Positions 6,363-15,625 are shown, counted from the first letter of the stretch. The stretch: DNA of 64,000 nt from Pseudanabaena yagii GIHE-NHR1 (GCF_012863495.1 NZ_JAAVJL010000002.1:498501-562500); one strand, 5' to 3'. Numbers and translations: made by a program. Notes: generated from the letters alone by a model not told the origin.

Positions 6363-8045
6363 TTATGGTTTAATCGCTTCAATTCTTGCGGATAGACCTT
6401 GTTGGGCAAGGCGTGATACCTGTACTTCGGCTATGCGGCGATCGCTATATGCTCCAATCTGCACAACTAGATAACCATTGAGTCTCGATGCAAAGGCATT
6501 TGGCACAATTTGACGAACTTGAGCCACACCACTATTAGAAGAAACAGGAACAACTACGCGATACTTGGGAGGATTTTGTGGAGTGAAGCTTGTCTTAGAA
6601 AGAGGCGCAATCTGAATCGGCTGATTGACAGGTTCACCGCTAGGAGGAGATGCTAATACAGGTGGCAAGCTTGATGAAATTTCTTTATTAGAGTAAGTTG
6701 GGGAATTGCCTCCTCTAGGAGTAATTCTAATAATCACCGAGTTTACAGGCTCATACCAAAAAGGATTATTAGCTTGGGTTGTAGGATTAACGTTATTACT
6801 GAGACTTGATGAAGCATTTCTGACTAATGCTGGCGGAGTATCGAGATTCGGCGCAAAGTTCATGGGCTGACTGCTGGCAATCTGTTGTTCGAGTTGTTGA
6901 TTGATATTGCTGAAGCGATCGCTTTTGATCAAAGGACTACTTGGTGCAGTTATATTCGGTAATGGACTACTCGCAGTAGGCTTTGTCGCAAGACTATTGG
7001 CAAATAGATTGGATGGCTGACGCACATTCCCTAATTGCAAATTTCCCTTCACTCTCTTACTGTCTAATTGATTCCCGCTCAGAGCAACCGCATTACGGCT
7101 GACATTTTGCACATCAAATGTGCCATTTCCCTGAAAAGTATTGTTGCCATCATCATTCGCCTTTCCCAAATCAGGCATCGCCATATCGGAAATTGTGAGT
7201 CCATAATTGCGATTGTTAATGATCGCATTACCGCGCAAAATAGGCTTAGCATTAGCTTGGATTAAGATGCCATTTTGGTTTTGAGTAAAGGTGTTTTCGG
7301 TGATTTTGGGAGTCGCATCTTGGCGAATGCTCATCCCAAAAGTAGTTTGCTGAAAGAGATTGCCACGAATATCTGGACTCGCTTCCCCCTCGATCGCTAA
7401 GCCACTGGTTCCATTCCGAAAAAATTGATTGGTGGAAATAATGGCGGTTGACTTACCCGTAATTAATGCGCCATCTTGCTGATTATCGATAAAGGTATTA
7501 TTAGCGATCGCAGGACTAGCATTCTCAATCCATAGTCCATAACCTCTAGAATTGGGATTAGTTACCGTTACGCCCCTCAATTCGGCTCGATCTGTGAGAT
7601 AGATCGCTACATTTTGCGGAAATCCAGAACCTGTTAGCAATGTTCCACCACCGACGATCTCAATCCCTTTTCCCTTCTCCGCTTCATTTCCTCGTAAAGT
7701 CACATTTGGGCGTACTCGAATTGGGAACTTCTCACCCGTAGCATTACTATAGGTTCCATAGGCTAGTTGAATGATTTGCCCAGTCTGAGCACGACTGATG
7801 GCATAGGTAATCGTTTTGAATGGGGCAATATTGCTACCTTGATCTGGGCGATCGCTACCCGTTTGGGGATTTACATAGATGATATTTTGGGTAACTTGAG
7901 GACTACTCTGTAAACTTGGAGATACTTGGGATTGAGCAATGACTGGTGTAGCGATCGCTAAGCTCGGCGACAGGATCACAATAGGAAGCAAATAAAAACC
8001 TTGAAAACTAAAGCCTTGAGATGTCTGACGGATACTCATTTTCAT
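6363..8045 (-). CDS. Secreted DUF1565 right-handed beta-helix protein with SPOR-like C-terminus
   Basis: Domains in order: a signal peptide (GFYLLPIVILSPSLAIATPV), then a DUF1565-type start (IIYVNPQTGSDRPDQGS...PFKTITYAI) and parallel beta-helix coils to about residue 330 with repeated SP-x-I-x-x-N-x-F turns. A Pro/Ser/Asn-rich linker follows, then a C-terminal SPOR-like domain (YRVVVPV...LVVQIGAYSDRRIAEV). It is probably an exported cell-envelope protein that binds or cleaves polysaccharide, with SPOR suggesting peptidoglycan affinity. The frame extends to 8141, but the start at 8045 (MKMSIRQ) puts the signal peptide at the N-terminus and is preferred. The same C-terminal domain occurs in the 35112-36026 gene. 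Catalytic function is not evident. Confidence 0.8.
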   Translation of the reverse strand: MKMSIRQTSQGFSFQGFYLLPIVILSPSLAIATPVIAQSQVSPSLQSSPQVTQNIIYVNPQTGSDRPDQGSNIAPFKTITYAISRAQTGQIIQLAYGTYSNATGEKFPIRVRPNVTLRGNEAEKGKGIEIVGGGTLLTGSGFPQNVAIYLTDRAELRGVTVTNPNSRGYGLWIENASPAIANNTFIDNQQDGALITGKSTAIISTNQFFRNGTSGLAIEGEASPDIRGNLFQQTTFGMSIRQDATPKITENTFTQNQNGILIQANAKPILRGNAIINNRNYGLTISDMAMPDLGKANDDGNNTFQGNGTFDVQNVSRNAVALSGNQLDSKRVKGNLQLGNVRQPSNLFANSLATKPTASSPLPNITAPSSPLIKSDRFSNINQQLEQQIASSQPMNFAPNLDTPPALVRNASSSLSNNVNPTTQANNPFWYEPVNSVIIRITPRGGNSPTYSNKEISSSLPPVLASPPSGEPVNQPIQIAPLSKTSFTPQNPPKYRVVVPVSSNSGVAQVRQIVPNAFASRLNGYLVVQIGAYSDRRIAEVQVSRLAQQGLSARIEAIKP

Positions 8046-8194
8046 GTACGGATTGCTTCCCATAAATTTGCTGAAGTTGCTGAACAGGATAGTAGTCGAG
8101 GTGACTAAAAATATTAAATCTAGATTAAATTTAAAAGGCAAGTCTTAAGAATCATAAACTACCCTAAGTTCAAAATTGTGGCAAGTCCAAAACA

Positions 8195-8227
8195 ATCAAG
8201 AGACAAAGCTTTGCTTTGTCTCTTGAT
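8195..8227 (-). terminator. Hairpin after the permease operon
   Basis: ATCAAGAGACAAAGC pairs with GCTTTGTCTCTTGAT around TTT (8195-8227). It directly abuts the stop of the 8228-9076 gene. It has no strong U-run on the minus strand, but the position suits transcript end or 3' protection. Confidence 0.6.
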
Positions 8228-9076
8228 CTAGCCCTTAACGCCAATACTTGCCTCAGTTGGGATAATGTAGCGCTGGAGAAACACAAACACAATAAATACT
8301 GGCAACATCGAAATAGCAGAACCTGCGGCAATTAAACGCCAATCCTCAGAAAAGGCACTGGCGAGACTGGCGATCCCCCTTGGCAATGTATAAAGCTCAG
8401 CCTTATCAACAATCACCAACGGCCAGAGAAAATCCCCCCACATCGCCACAAAGGTAAAAACTGCAAGGGTCGTTAGGGCAGGACGCGCCGCAGGTAACAT
8501 CACATGCCACCAAATTCCCATACTAGAGCAACCATCCATTCGTGCCGCTTCTTCCATTTCCTTAGGGACACTTTGGAAGGCTTGACGTAATAGAAATATG
8601 CCAAAGGCAGAAATGACATAGGGGAAAATCAAACCAGCATAGGTATTTTTGAGATTGAGCTGCACGGCAAGAATATATAGAGGAATCATCGTGATTTGAA
8701 ATGGAATCATTGTCGTGCCAACGATCGCCCAAAAGATAGGGTCGCGTCCTTTAAAGTCCAATCTCGAGAGGGGAAAGGCGGCGAGGGAGCAGAATAGTAA
8801 ATTTAAAATGACGGTGACGCTAGCCACCAAAAAACTATTCCAGAGATAAAGATCGAAGCGGGAATTTTTCCAGACCTTGATGAAATTATCTAAGGTAGGT
8901 TGTGATGGTAATAGCTGTGGGACAGATTGAAAAATATTTTCAGTTGGTGACTTAAAGGCGGTACTTATTAGCCAGAGTAGTGGAAATACCGTTAAAGTTG
9001 CGATCGCAATTAAAAGAATAAATTGAGGAATATTATTAAGGATATTTGATGATGATTTTAGCTTTTTATTTTTCAT
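8228..9076 (-). CDS. Sugar ABC transporter permease, MalG/UgpE type
   Basis: This is an inner-membrane permease of the CUT1 carbohydrate ABC importers. Six hydrophobic segments are seen, beginning with IPQFILLIAIATLTVFPLLW. The cytoplasmic EAA loop that docks the ATPase is clear: EEAARMDGCSSMGIWWHVML (about residues 184-203). The C-terminus (RYIIPTEASIGVKG) is the classical MalG-type end. It is the third gene of a minus-strand run: MalF-like permease, beta-lactamase, MalG-like permease. No binding protein or ATPase lies in the window, so the substrate cannot be named. Confidence 0.9.
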   Translation of the reverse strand: MKNKKLKSSSNILNNIPQFILLIAIATLTVFPLLWLISTAFKSPTENIFQSVPQLLPSQPTLDNFIKVWKNSRFDLYLWNSFLVASVTVILNLLFCSLAAFPLSRLDFKGRDPIFWAIVGTTMIPFQITMIPLYILAVQLNLKNTYAGLIFPYVISAFGIFLLRQAFQSVPKEMEEAARMDGCSSMGIWWHVMLPAARPALTTLAVFTFVAMWGDFLWPLVIVDKAELYTLPRGIASLASAFSEDWRLIAAGSAISMLPVFIVFVFLQRYIIPTEASIGVKG

Positions 9077-9116
9077 GATTTAGATGCAATGATAATGATG
9101 TTGATGGATTTATTTG

Positions 9117-9980
9117 TTAATCAATGAGTTGTAAATCTTTAAAAGTATCAAATAAAATCTTCTTGCGAGTAGGAATCATCGGGAAGTTGGGATCTTGATT
9201 AACAATATTCAGAGCATAAAAATAAACATCATTATCTCGCTCTAAATAGCCAACATACCAGCCAATATTTTTCATACCATCAACATCTCTACCCCAACCA
9301 GTCTTACCTCTGAGCGTGTAATTATCTTGGCGCTCAATTACCATAATGTCCTTAACAGTTTGCATTACCGCAGGCGAGAAGGGCAAATCTTCTTTATACA
9401 ACCTCACTAAAAACTTAATTTGCTCCTCTGGCGAAATTCTCAGCTTTCCTTTCAACCAAAAAGAATCAATCTTGTCACCGATATCTTGATTGCCATAGCC
9501 AGCAGCTTGAATATACTTACTCATTCTTTCATTACCAGCCCGTCTAGCTAACTCTTGATAAAACCAGACCACCGATCGCTTAAAGGCAGTTCGCATGGTT
9601 TGATCTTGATTCCATTCTAGAAATTCATTATTAACCACTCCATTCCAAGGAATTACAGTATTTTCATCGGCGATCGCTTTAGTCTCAAGGGCAACCAGTG
9701 AGTTAAATATCTTAAATGTCGATGCAGGGATAAATCGTTTTTGGCAATGTTGAGAGTTATAGCGAATATAGCGATCGCGCTTTAAGTCATACAAAATAAA
9801 ACAACCTTCAGAGTTCGCTGCTTGGAGGTTTTGAGCGAGATTTCGCGAGAACTGTGATTGAAACGTGAGATGAGCTTTAGGAGCAGTGTTTGGAGACAGT
9901 GTTTCTGCGTAAATAGGCTGTGCGATCGCGCAAGTAATACCAACTAAAGCCAGCAAAATTTTAATCATAGATAACTTCAT
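9117..9980 (-). CDS. Class D (OXA-type) serine beta-lactamase
   Basis: The product is exported (signal peptide MIKILLALVGITCAIAQPIYA) and 287 residues long, close to normal for OXA enzymes. The motifs are intact: PASTFKI (nucleophile Ser and the Lys that is normally carboxylated), S-V-V (FKRSVVWF), YGN (AAGYGNQDIG), and KTG (LRGKTGWG). It should hydrolyse beta-lactams in the periplasm, or could act on cell-wall peptides as some chromosomal members may do. It sits only 3 nt after the stop of the MalF-like permease and 40 nt before the MalG-like permease. It is therefore inserted into what is normally a contiguous permease pair and is probably expressed with it. Confidence 0.9.
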   Translation of the reverse strand: MKLSMIKILLALVGITCAIAQPIYAETLSPNTAPKAHLTFQSQFSRNLAQNLQAANSEGCFILYDLKRDRYIRYNSQHCQKRFIPASTFKIFNSLVALETKAIADENTVIPWNGVVNNEFLEWNQDQTMRTAFKRSVVWFYQELARRAGNERMSKYIQAAGYGNQDIGDKIDSFWLKGKLRISPEEQIKFLVRLYKEDLPFSPAVMQTVKDIMVIERQDNYTLRGKTGWGRDVDGMKNIGWYVGYLERDNDVYFYALNIVNQDPNFPMIPTRKKILFDTFKDLQLID

Positions 9981-9983
9981 TAA

Positions 9984-10910
9984 CTAATTTCCTTCACCAA
10001 TAGTTTTAGCTGGATTAATAAACTTAAAAGTCAAAATCGAAATAACAAAAATAATTAGGAAGAGAAATACTCCAATCGCTGAGGCATATCCCATTTCTAA
10101 ACTCGTAAAGCCTTTATCGTATAAATAATAAACTACAGTTTTCGTACTATTAGCAGGCCCCCCTTGAGACATGATATAAACTTCTTCAAAGACCTTCATT
10201 GCACCGATTGAAGAAATTACAGCTACGAGAATAATGTAAGGCTTCATTAATGGAATCGTAATATCTAAATGCTTTTGCCAACCGTCAGAACCATCGATCG
10301 CCGCCGCTTCATATAAATCTGCGGGGATCGCCTGTAGCCCTGCTAGATAGATGACCATATAGTAACCAACACCACGCCAAATCACCACGGCAATAATCGC
10401 AAAAATAGCAGTCTTGGGATCAGTTAACCAAGGGATTTTAATGTCTTTAAATGATAGCGTTGATAGAAAATAATTTAAGATGCCATTTTGGGCATAAACC
10501 CATTTCCAAGCTATCCCAGCAACAACAACGGAGACAATTACAGGGAAATAGTAAATAGCGCGAAAAAACTTGATGCTGCGTAATTTTTGATTGACTAGGA
10601 TTGCTAAAGCTAGTGGCAAGATTACGAGACTAGGAACTGCAAATATTAAATAGATTAAGGTGTTACTTAAGGTTTTCCAAAAGGTTTGATCATTCCAAAG
10701 CGTTAGATAGTTTTTCCAACCAATAAAAGTAGGACTGCCGACAAAATCATAATTCGTAAAACTTAAATATATGGCTTGGAATACTGGTAAGAATGATGTT
10801 AAAAACAGAAATGCGATCGCTGGTAATAGAAATAAGTATGGAGTCCAAGAAAATTTCTTACCTAGTTTTTGTCGTTTTAGTTTTACATTAGGCTGCATAG
10901 AAGATCTCAA
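9984..10910 (-). CDS. Sugar ABC transporter permease, MalF/UgpA type
   Basis: CUT1-family membrane component that partners the 8228-9076 permease. Six membrane spans are visible from FLLPAIAFLFLTSFLPVFQA. The EAA loop reads LYEAAAIDGSDGWQKHLDIT. The short first periplasmic loop makes it like UgpA/LacF rather than E. coli MalF. Start could also be the Met at residue 5. It is first in the minus-strand operon; a hairpin repeat (10933-11053) lies just upstream of its start. Confidence 0.9.
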   Translation of the reverse strand: MRSSMQPNVKLKRQKLGKKFSWTPYLFLLPAIAFLFLTSFLPVFQAIYLSFTNYDFVGSPTFIGWKNYLTLWNDQTFWKTLSNTLIYLIFAVPSLVILPLALAILVNQKLRSIKFFRAIYYFPVIVSVVVAGIAWKWVYAQNGILNYFLSTLSFKDIKIPWLTDPKTAIFAIIAVVIWRGVGYYMVIYLAGLQAIPADLYEAAAIDGSDGWQKHLDITIPLMKPYIILVAVISSIGAMKVFEEVYIMSQGGPANSTKTVVYYLYDKGFTSLEMGYASAIGVFLFLIIFVISILTFKFINPAKTIGEGN

Positions 10911-10932
10911 AAATTAGCAACTATCAAATGTG

Positions 10933-11053
10933 GTTATAGCTGTCGCTAAGTATATCAGGACATAAAACCCAAGAAGAGAAAGGCGGCGCTTCGCGCCGCC
11001 TTTCTCTTCTTGGGTTTTGATTTTGCCCTAACATAAGTGACCGCAGCCATAAC
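10933..11053. repeat. Long hairpin element, GGCGGCGC family, with conserved flanks
   Basis: The core is 10964-11018: 26-bp perfect arms starting AAAACCCAAGAAGAGAAA around a TTC loop. Outer flanks (TTATAGCTGTCGCTAAG on the left; CATAAGTGACCGCAGCCATAA on the right) are also partly complementary. A nearly identical copy of the whole unit lies at 24326-24443. The surrounding gap 10911-11227 has no other gene that I trust. Confidence 0.9.
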
Positions 11054-11227
11054 ACAATATTGTCATTCATCTTACCAAACTGCTCTCTCACAGAGAAAAA
11101 CAAATGTTGCGGCTCTTCTCGCCACAACATCTAATCATTCACTAGGAAGTGAGTAATTATCTTTTACTTGTTTTGAGATCGGAATGTAGGTAAATCATCT
11201 ATTTATGATTATGTACATTTGCCCTAA

Positions 11228-12580
11228 CTATTTTGATGATGGATTATTGACTGTACCCATAAAAAGAATTGTGTCAGTTTGCTGATCGCTAATCGTAAAG
11301 AAAAATGGACGATTAACTATCATTGCTTCTGCCGGTCCAGTTTTTACTCCACCTAACACTGTTACAGCAGCAGCTTTTGTACCTTTTTCATCCACATTGA
11401 CAAAAGTTTTATGCTTCGCCATGTTAATAAATAGAGTCTTTTCCGTTGAAAGATCGCTAAAATCGGCTGATTTTGGATCAAAAGAAACTTTCATACCTAA
11501 TTGTTTTAGGTATGGTATGAGATCGATGTCATATTGCACCTCAAATTTTGGTAATTGAAGATAGACTTCAGAATAGCTTCGTCTAGATTTTTTAAATTCA
11601 TCCGACCAAGATAGCCAATTTTTTACAGTCAATTGTTTTTGGAATTCTCTAAGATTAGAATTAGGTTTTGGAAGAAAGATTTCCATACTAAAGCGGCTTA
11701 AACCTCGCGGACGATCATTATCTTTATAAGGAAGCCTAATCGCTTGAAATTTTGGAGTATTGAAATATTGACATCTTACCCGCCTTGACATGGCTGGATG
11801 CTGAATTTGTGTTTTATTTGCTAGAGTAAATAGCTTTGATTCCGTGAATTTTTCTGGAAAAGAAAACAGCCATTCCCCTTTAAAATATATAGCATTAATA
11901 ATAAAAAAGCTACTATTTTCATTGCTATCTCTAGGAGATAATATTTCTGTGATTTTGCCTTTAGTCTCTCGTTTTACCCAATCGTTAATTATCTTTACTG
12001 CACTGGGTTTATTAAAGTCAAGGTTCATGATTTCAGATTGATAGAAACCTTTCAATTTATCTAAAAAAGACTGCTTTACTGGAAATCTTTCACTAATCCA
12101 AAGAGAGTTTGCAATATTCAAATCAATGCCCTTAGTATTTATTAGTAATTGGCTAATTTTCTGATTAAAACTATTTACATCTTTGATCGCAATACCATTC
12201 ACTTCTAAGGTTTTAGCAATCTCTTGTTGTGTTACTCCATTTGCACCGTTATAAATCATCGATAAGGAAAGCGATATACTTAAAGGTGAAATAAAAATAT
12301 TTTTATTTTCTCCTTGTTGAGAAACGCGAGTAAATAGATTAAACCCAAATTGAGTGTTAGCATTAACTAATCTAGTTTCTAAAGGTGTTTTATTGTCATT
12401 ACTTTTTTGAGCGATCGCAAATGAATGAATTGATGCGGAATCAGGTTTAGAGATATTTCTTGAAAATCCTGTTGTTTGACTATGAGATAAACATGGAACT
12501 AAAAGTTCTACTAAAGACAAAGACAACAAAGTGATCACTGTTATGATGAAATCAACTTTCATGATTTTGTATTTGCTCAA
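11228..12580 (-). CDS. Serpin (serine protease inhibitor family)
   Basis: Bacterial serpin of 450 residues with an N-terminal hydrophobic export segment (FIITVITLLSLSLVELLVP), so probably secreted or periplasmic. Family landmarks are present: NIFISPLSISLSLSMIYNGA in the N-terminal helices, INDWVKRETKGKI, NAIYFKGEW, and the C-terminal NRPFFFTI...ILFMGTVNNP. The reactive-centre hinge is VDEKGTKAAAVT, which keeps the small residues needed for loop insertion, so it is likely inhibitory. Counting from the hinge puts P1 near the K-T-G stretch; protease specificity is uncertain. An alternative start is Met7 (12562). It is transcribed alone, divergent from aroC. Confidence 0.93.
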   Translation of the reverse strand: MSKYKIMKVDFIITVITLLSLSLVELLVPCLSHSQTTGFSRNISKPDSASIHSFAIAQKSNDNKTPLETRLVNANTQFGFNLFTRVSQQGENKNIFISPLSISLSLSMIYNGANGVTQQEIAKTLEVNGIAIKDVNSFNQKISQLLINTKGIDLNIANSLWISERFPVKQSFLDKLKGFYQSEIMNLDFNKPSAVKIINDWVKRETKGKITEILSPRDSNENSSFFIINAIYFKGEWLFSFPEKFTESKLFTLANKTQIQHPAMSRRVRCQYFNTPKFQAIRLPYKDNDRPRGLSRFSMEIFLPKPNSNLREFQKQLTVKNWLSWSDEFKKSRRSYSEVYLQLPKFEVQYDIDLIPYLKQLGMKVSFDPKSADFSDLSTEKTLFINMAKHKTFVNVDEKGTKAAAVTVLGGVKTGPAEAMIVNRPFFFTISDQQTDTILFMGTVNNPSSK

Positions 12581-12908
12581 TTTTCAGCTTTTAGTTATAT
12601 TTTTTGCAATCATAGCATTTAGTCAACATTACACTCTTCAAGGAAATACATGGCAGCATGGCAAATGCTTTTGAAAGCACAACTCTCTGTAAAGTACAAC
12701 AATCTCTGCAAATTTATGACCTGAATAGCCATAAAGTGTCAACCACAGTCTCGACAGTAATTCTGTTGATATATTTCCCTCCATCTTTTCCTTTTTAGGC
12801 TATCGGTTCTTTCTTGCTTTGGGTTTCCCTGCGTTAAAGACTCACGTTAGAATGAGTGATGGTCAATTTTTGGCTATCACTTATTTTTTAGGATTCAATA
12901 TTTAACTT
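12581..12908. other. Divergent intergenic region between the serpin gene and aroC
   Basis: AT-rich, with no ORF of note. A short stem AGTGAT/ATCACT occurs about 12855-12885, close to the aroC start. Promoters for both genes must lie here, but I cannot assign clear boxes. Confidence 0.5.
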
Positions 12909-13991
12909 ATGGGTAGTACATTCGGGCATTTATTTCGCGTCACAACTTTTGGGGAATCTCACGGCGGTGGCGTGGGAGCGATCGTCGATGGATGCCCACC
13001 ACAGCTTGAGCTTAGTGAAGCTGATATTCAGGTCGATCTCGATCGCCGTAAACCCGGACAAAGCAAAATTGTGACTCCACGCCGCGAAGATGATCGCGCC
13101 CAAATTTTGTCAGGAGTTTTTGAAGGCAAAACCCTTGGCACGCCGATCATGATTTTGGTGCAAAACAAAGATGCCCGTAGCCAAGACTATTCAGAAATGG
13201 CAGAAAAATTTCGCCCTTCCCATGCCGATGCCACCTATCAAGCAAAATATGGCATTCGGAACTGGCAAGGCGGCGGTAGATCTTCGGCAAGGGAAACCAT
13301 CGGTCGGGTTGCCGCAGGTGTGATCGCCAAAAAAATCTTAAAACAAGCCGCAGGTGTGGAAATCATTGCCTATGTAAGACAGGTGAAAGATTTAGTTGCG
13401 CCCGATATTGATCCGAATACAGTCACCTTAGAGCAGGTCGAAAGTAATATTTTGCGTTGTCCTGATTCTGTAATGGCGGAAAAAATGATTGACTTCATCG
13501 ACAAAATCCGCCGCGATGGTAACTCCGTTGGCGGCATCGTTGAATGCGTGGCTCGAAATGTGCCTGTAGGTTTGGGCGATCCTGTCTTTGATAAGTTGGA
13601 AGCGGATCTTGCCAAAGCCGTGATGTCTTTACCTGCTAGCAAAGGTTTTGAGATTGGTTCAGGTTTTGATGGCGTTCACCTCACTGGGCGCGAACATAAC
13701 GATGAGTTTTATATGGATGGCGATCGCCTACGGACTCGCACCAATAATTCTGGCGGAATTCAAGGTGGGATTTCTAATGGAGAGAATATTATTTTGCGCG
13801 TTGCCTTTAAGCCAACGGCAACAATTTTGCTAGAACAGAAAACTGTATCAGTTGCAGGTGAAGAAACCACTCTCACTGGTAGAGGTCGTCATGATCCCTG
13901 TGTGTTACCTCGCGCTGTACCAATGGTGGAAGCAATGGTGGCTTTAGTACTATGCGATCGCTATCTCACTCAAAAAACAGTTTCTATTTAA
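12909..13991 (+). CDS. aroC: Chorismate synthase
   Basis: Catalyses the last shikimate-pathway step, converting 5-enolpyruvylshikimate-3-phosphate to chorismate with reduced FMN, in the cytoplasm. The sequence shows all three family signatures: [17 protein letters not shown] near the N-terminus, [16 protein letters not shown] (about residues 117-132) and [18 protein letters not shown] (about 275-292). Length (360) is normal. It stands alone, followed by a nested inverted-repeat region. Confidence 0.97.
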   Translation: MGSTFGHLFRVTTFGESHGGGVGAIVDGCPPQLELSEADIQVDLDRRKPGQSKIVTPRREDDRAQILSGVFEGKTLGTPIMILVQNKDARSQDYSEMAEKFRPSHADATYQAKYGIRNWQGGGRSSARETIGRVAAGVIAKKILKQAAGVEIIAYVRQVKDLVAPDIDPNTVTLEQVESNILRCPDSVMAEKMIDFIDKIRRDGNSVGGIVECVARNVPVGLGDPVFDKLEADLAKAVMSLPASKGFEIGSGFDGVHLTGREHNDEFYMDGDRLRTRTNNSGGIQGGISNGENIILRVAFKPTATILLEQKTVSVAGEETTLTGRGRHDPCVLPRAVPMVEAMVALVLCDRYLTQKTVSI

Positions 13992-14001
13992 ACCTTGCCC
14001 A

Positions 14002-14203
14002 TAAAAACAAAGACCTTACTTAGGGACTTGCTACTAATTAAAGTACCTGTGGCTTCGACTCCGCTCAGCCAACGTTAGCTGAGCGAAGTCGAAGCTAGAT
14101 AACTTTGGTGGGACATTCAACGTTAGCTGAGCGAAGTCGAAGCTAGATAACTTTGGTGGGACATTTTTTATCCGCAAGAGCCTTAGTAAGGTCTTTGTTT
14201 TTA
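14002..14203. repeat. Nested repeat: outer 19-bp inverted arms around two 48-bp tandem repeats
   Basis: The outer arms TAAAAACAAAGACCTTACT (14002-14020) and its exact complement (14185-14203) enclose two identical 48-bp direct repeats (14070-14117 and 14118-14165). Each repeat contains GCTGAGCGAAGTCGAAGC. A further inverted copy of that word (GCTTCGACTCCGCTCAGC) lies at 14052-14069. The same word pair recurs at 52623-52673. It sits just after aroC. Confidence 0.85.
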
Positions 14204-14205
14204 TA

Positions 14206-14620
14206 ACAGGATCGAGAATTATAGGCTAAAAATATTGATGGCTAAGTTTTTTCGACAAAATATGTTATTTTGAATCTATGGGAATGGGTGGAAGTAAAAA
14301 CTATTAAAACTATAAAAGTAGCAATCATACAGAAATGGAACCGATGAAATAAATCAAGCGGTTTCCTCTGCGCTCTATCTGATTTTACATATGCAAGGGA
14401 ATATGCATAGCTAAATGGTAATACCATAGCCACAATTATCGTTATTTATCCTTGCATATATTAGGAATGTCTCTAGTTTATGCTCCCCCATAAACCACGA
14501 GACAGGTCGTAAGGCATATGTATCAATACGCTTCATAAACAAGATATGTATGCCTTGCTTTATATTCTGCCTGTCAACACCTCATTTCGCAACTAAATCC
14601 TGTAGCTAGACGTTAAATAT
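14206..14620. other. Intergenic region without a supported gene
   Basis: AT-rich. A 63-codon frame on the minus strand (14242-14433) lacks a ribosome-binding site and recognisable features. I see nothing else here. Confidence 0.4.
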
Positions 14621-14675
14621 AAAACCCCAAAAGCTGTGGCGCACGCTGCGCGTGCGCCACAGCTTTTGGGGTTTT
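14621..14675. terminator. Long perfect hairpin 3' of the glucosaminidase-like gene
   Basis: 26-bp arms begin AAAACCCCAAAAGCTGTGGC, with a 3-nt loop. It lies 13 bp beyond the stop of the 14689-15336 gene, with an A/T run at the ends. It belongs with the dispersed hairpins by its AAAACCC ends and GTGGCGCAC-like core. Confidence 0.75.
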
Positions 14676-14688
14676 GCGATCGCTACAA

Positions 14689-15336
14689 TTAGAAAAAACC
14701 TGACAATTGATAGAGGCGGCGTAGAATTGACATAATTTTTTTGTCGTAGTTGAGGTCTTCTGCCCATCTGCCACTCAGTTGACTTAGTAAAGGAGCCGTA
14801 CCCCGTTTGATCAGACTAAACCTTGGATCAACTAAAGGCTGTACTAATGGTTGCGTCGTTGCGTAAGCCTTGAGATGCTGGATTTGCGCTCTTACACCGA
14901 TGCGGCGATCGCTAAAGCTATCACCGCGTATACCATTACCGATCGCCCCAATGCCACCGAAATTATTTTGCTCAGGTTTGACATCCCCATCAAATTGCAA
15001 GAACCCAGTTTCTAAACACATTTGACAAAAGGCAATATCATAATTAACCCCTTCAATCACCGCTTCTTCGCGATAGATCGTCGGTAAGTCACCATAAATG
15101 TTTAAAGGGGCATTATTGAGTCGCAAAAGTCGCAAAAGCTGTACTTCAGAAGTAAGACCACCTCCCATAATGCGATCAATCTGCCCAGCGATTACTTGAG
15201 AGCATACTTGCTCCCTACGTGAGCCTGTGGGTAAAGATAAAAAATCTTGAGCTTGAACAGAGTTTTTGCCTAGGCGATCAATTGAGAATATTGCGATCGC
15301 ACCAACCCCAATTTGAAGAAACTGCTTTCTTCTCAT
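14689..15336 (-). CDS. Secreted glucosaminidase-like peptidoglycan hydrolase
   Basis: The 215-residue protein starts with an export signal (RRKQFLQIGVGAIAIFSI, cleaved near VQAQ). It carries a glucosaminidase-type (lysozyme-like) fold: the helix containing FCQMCLETGFLQFDGDV supplies the usual E-T-G-x-x catalytic region, followed by NNFGGIGAIG and the RIGVRAQIQHLKAYA helix. It probably cuts the GlcNAc side of peptidoglycan glycan strands outside the membrane. It is followed by a strong hairpin and preceded by a small secreted-peptide gene in the same direction. Confidence 0.75.
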   Translation of the reverse strand: MRRKQFLQIGVGAIAIFSIDRLGKNSVQAQDFLSLPTGSRREQVCSQVIAGQIDRIMGGGLTSEVQLLRLLRLNNAPLNIYGDLPTIYREEAVIEGVNYDIAFCQMCLETGFLQFDGDVKPEQNNFGGIGAIGNGIRGDSFSDRRIGVRAQIQHLKAYATTQPLVQPLVDPRFSLIKRGTAPLLSQLSGRWAEDLNYDKKIMSILRRLYQLSGFF

Positions 15337-15401
15337 ATCTGTTCTGCTCTAAGTAATTAATGATTGTGGAAGGGCATGTGTCGCGCTGAGCGTCACATAC
15401 T

Positions 15402-15572
15402 CTAGTCCTTATAGACGTTAAATAAATTTTGTTGTTTTTGACAAGGGGGATTTGACGGATATTGTGTTCTGGGATCACTGCAACTGCGAGGGTCTTGAGA
15501 ATATGCAGATGCACTACCAGCAAAAGGAATTAATAGGGCGGAAGCAGAAATAATCGATAGTAAAAGTTTCAT
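15402..15572 (-). CDS. Small secreted peptide, 56 aa, two cysteines
   Basis: The frame from the ATG at 15572 encodes MKLLLSIISASALLIPFAGS, then ASA-YSQ, a classical Sec signal with an A-x-A cleavage site. The mature part is about 31 residues, rich in Pro, Gln and Asn, with two cysteines that could form a disulfide. It lies 65 nt upstream of the glucosaminidase-like gene and downstream of two unknown paralogs, all on the minus strand. Function is unknown. The main evidence is the quality of the signal peptide; the ribosome-binding site is weak (a GAG about 12 nt upstream). Confidence 0.55.
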   Translation of the reverse strand: MKLLLSIISASALLIPFAGSASAYSQDPRSCSDPRTQYPSNPPCQKQQNLFNVYKD

Positions 15573-15625
15573 GATATGCGTCTCAGGAATAAATCTGGAA
15601 TAAATAAAGTGAAAATATCAGGGAT

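Noticed and set aside
10924-11130. 68-codon minus-strand frame in front of the MalF-like permease gene
   Set aside because: It lies almost entirely within the long hairpin element and translates the palindrome; it has no ribosome-binding site.
14242-14433. 63-codon hydrophobic frame on the minus strand
   Set aside because: No ribosome-binding site, no operon partner and no recognisable pattern; AT-rich DNA easily yields such frames.
15278-15523. 81-codon minus-strand frame overlapping the glucosaminidase-like gene start
   Set aside because: It overlaps both the gene at 14689-15336 and the small secreted peptide in other frames; the peptide frame has a clear signal sequence and this one does not.
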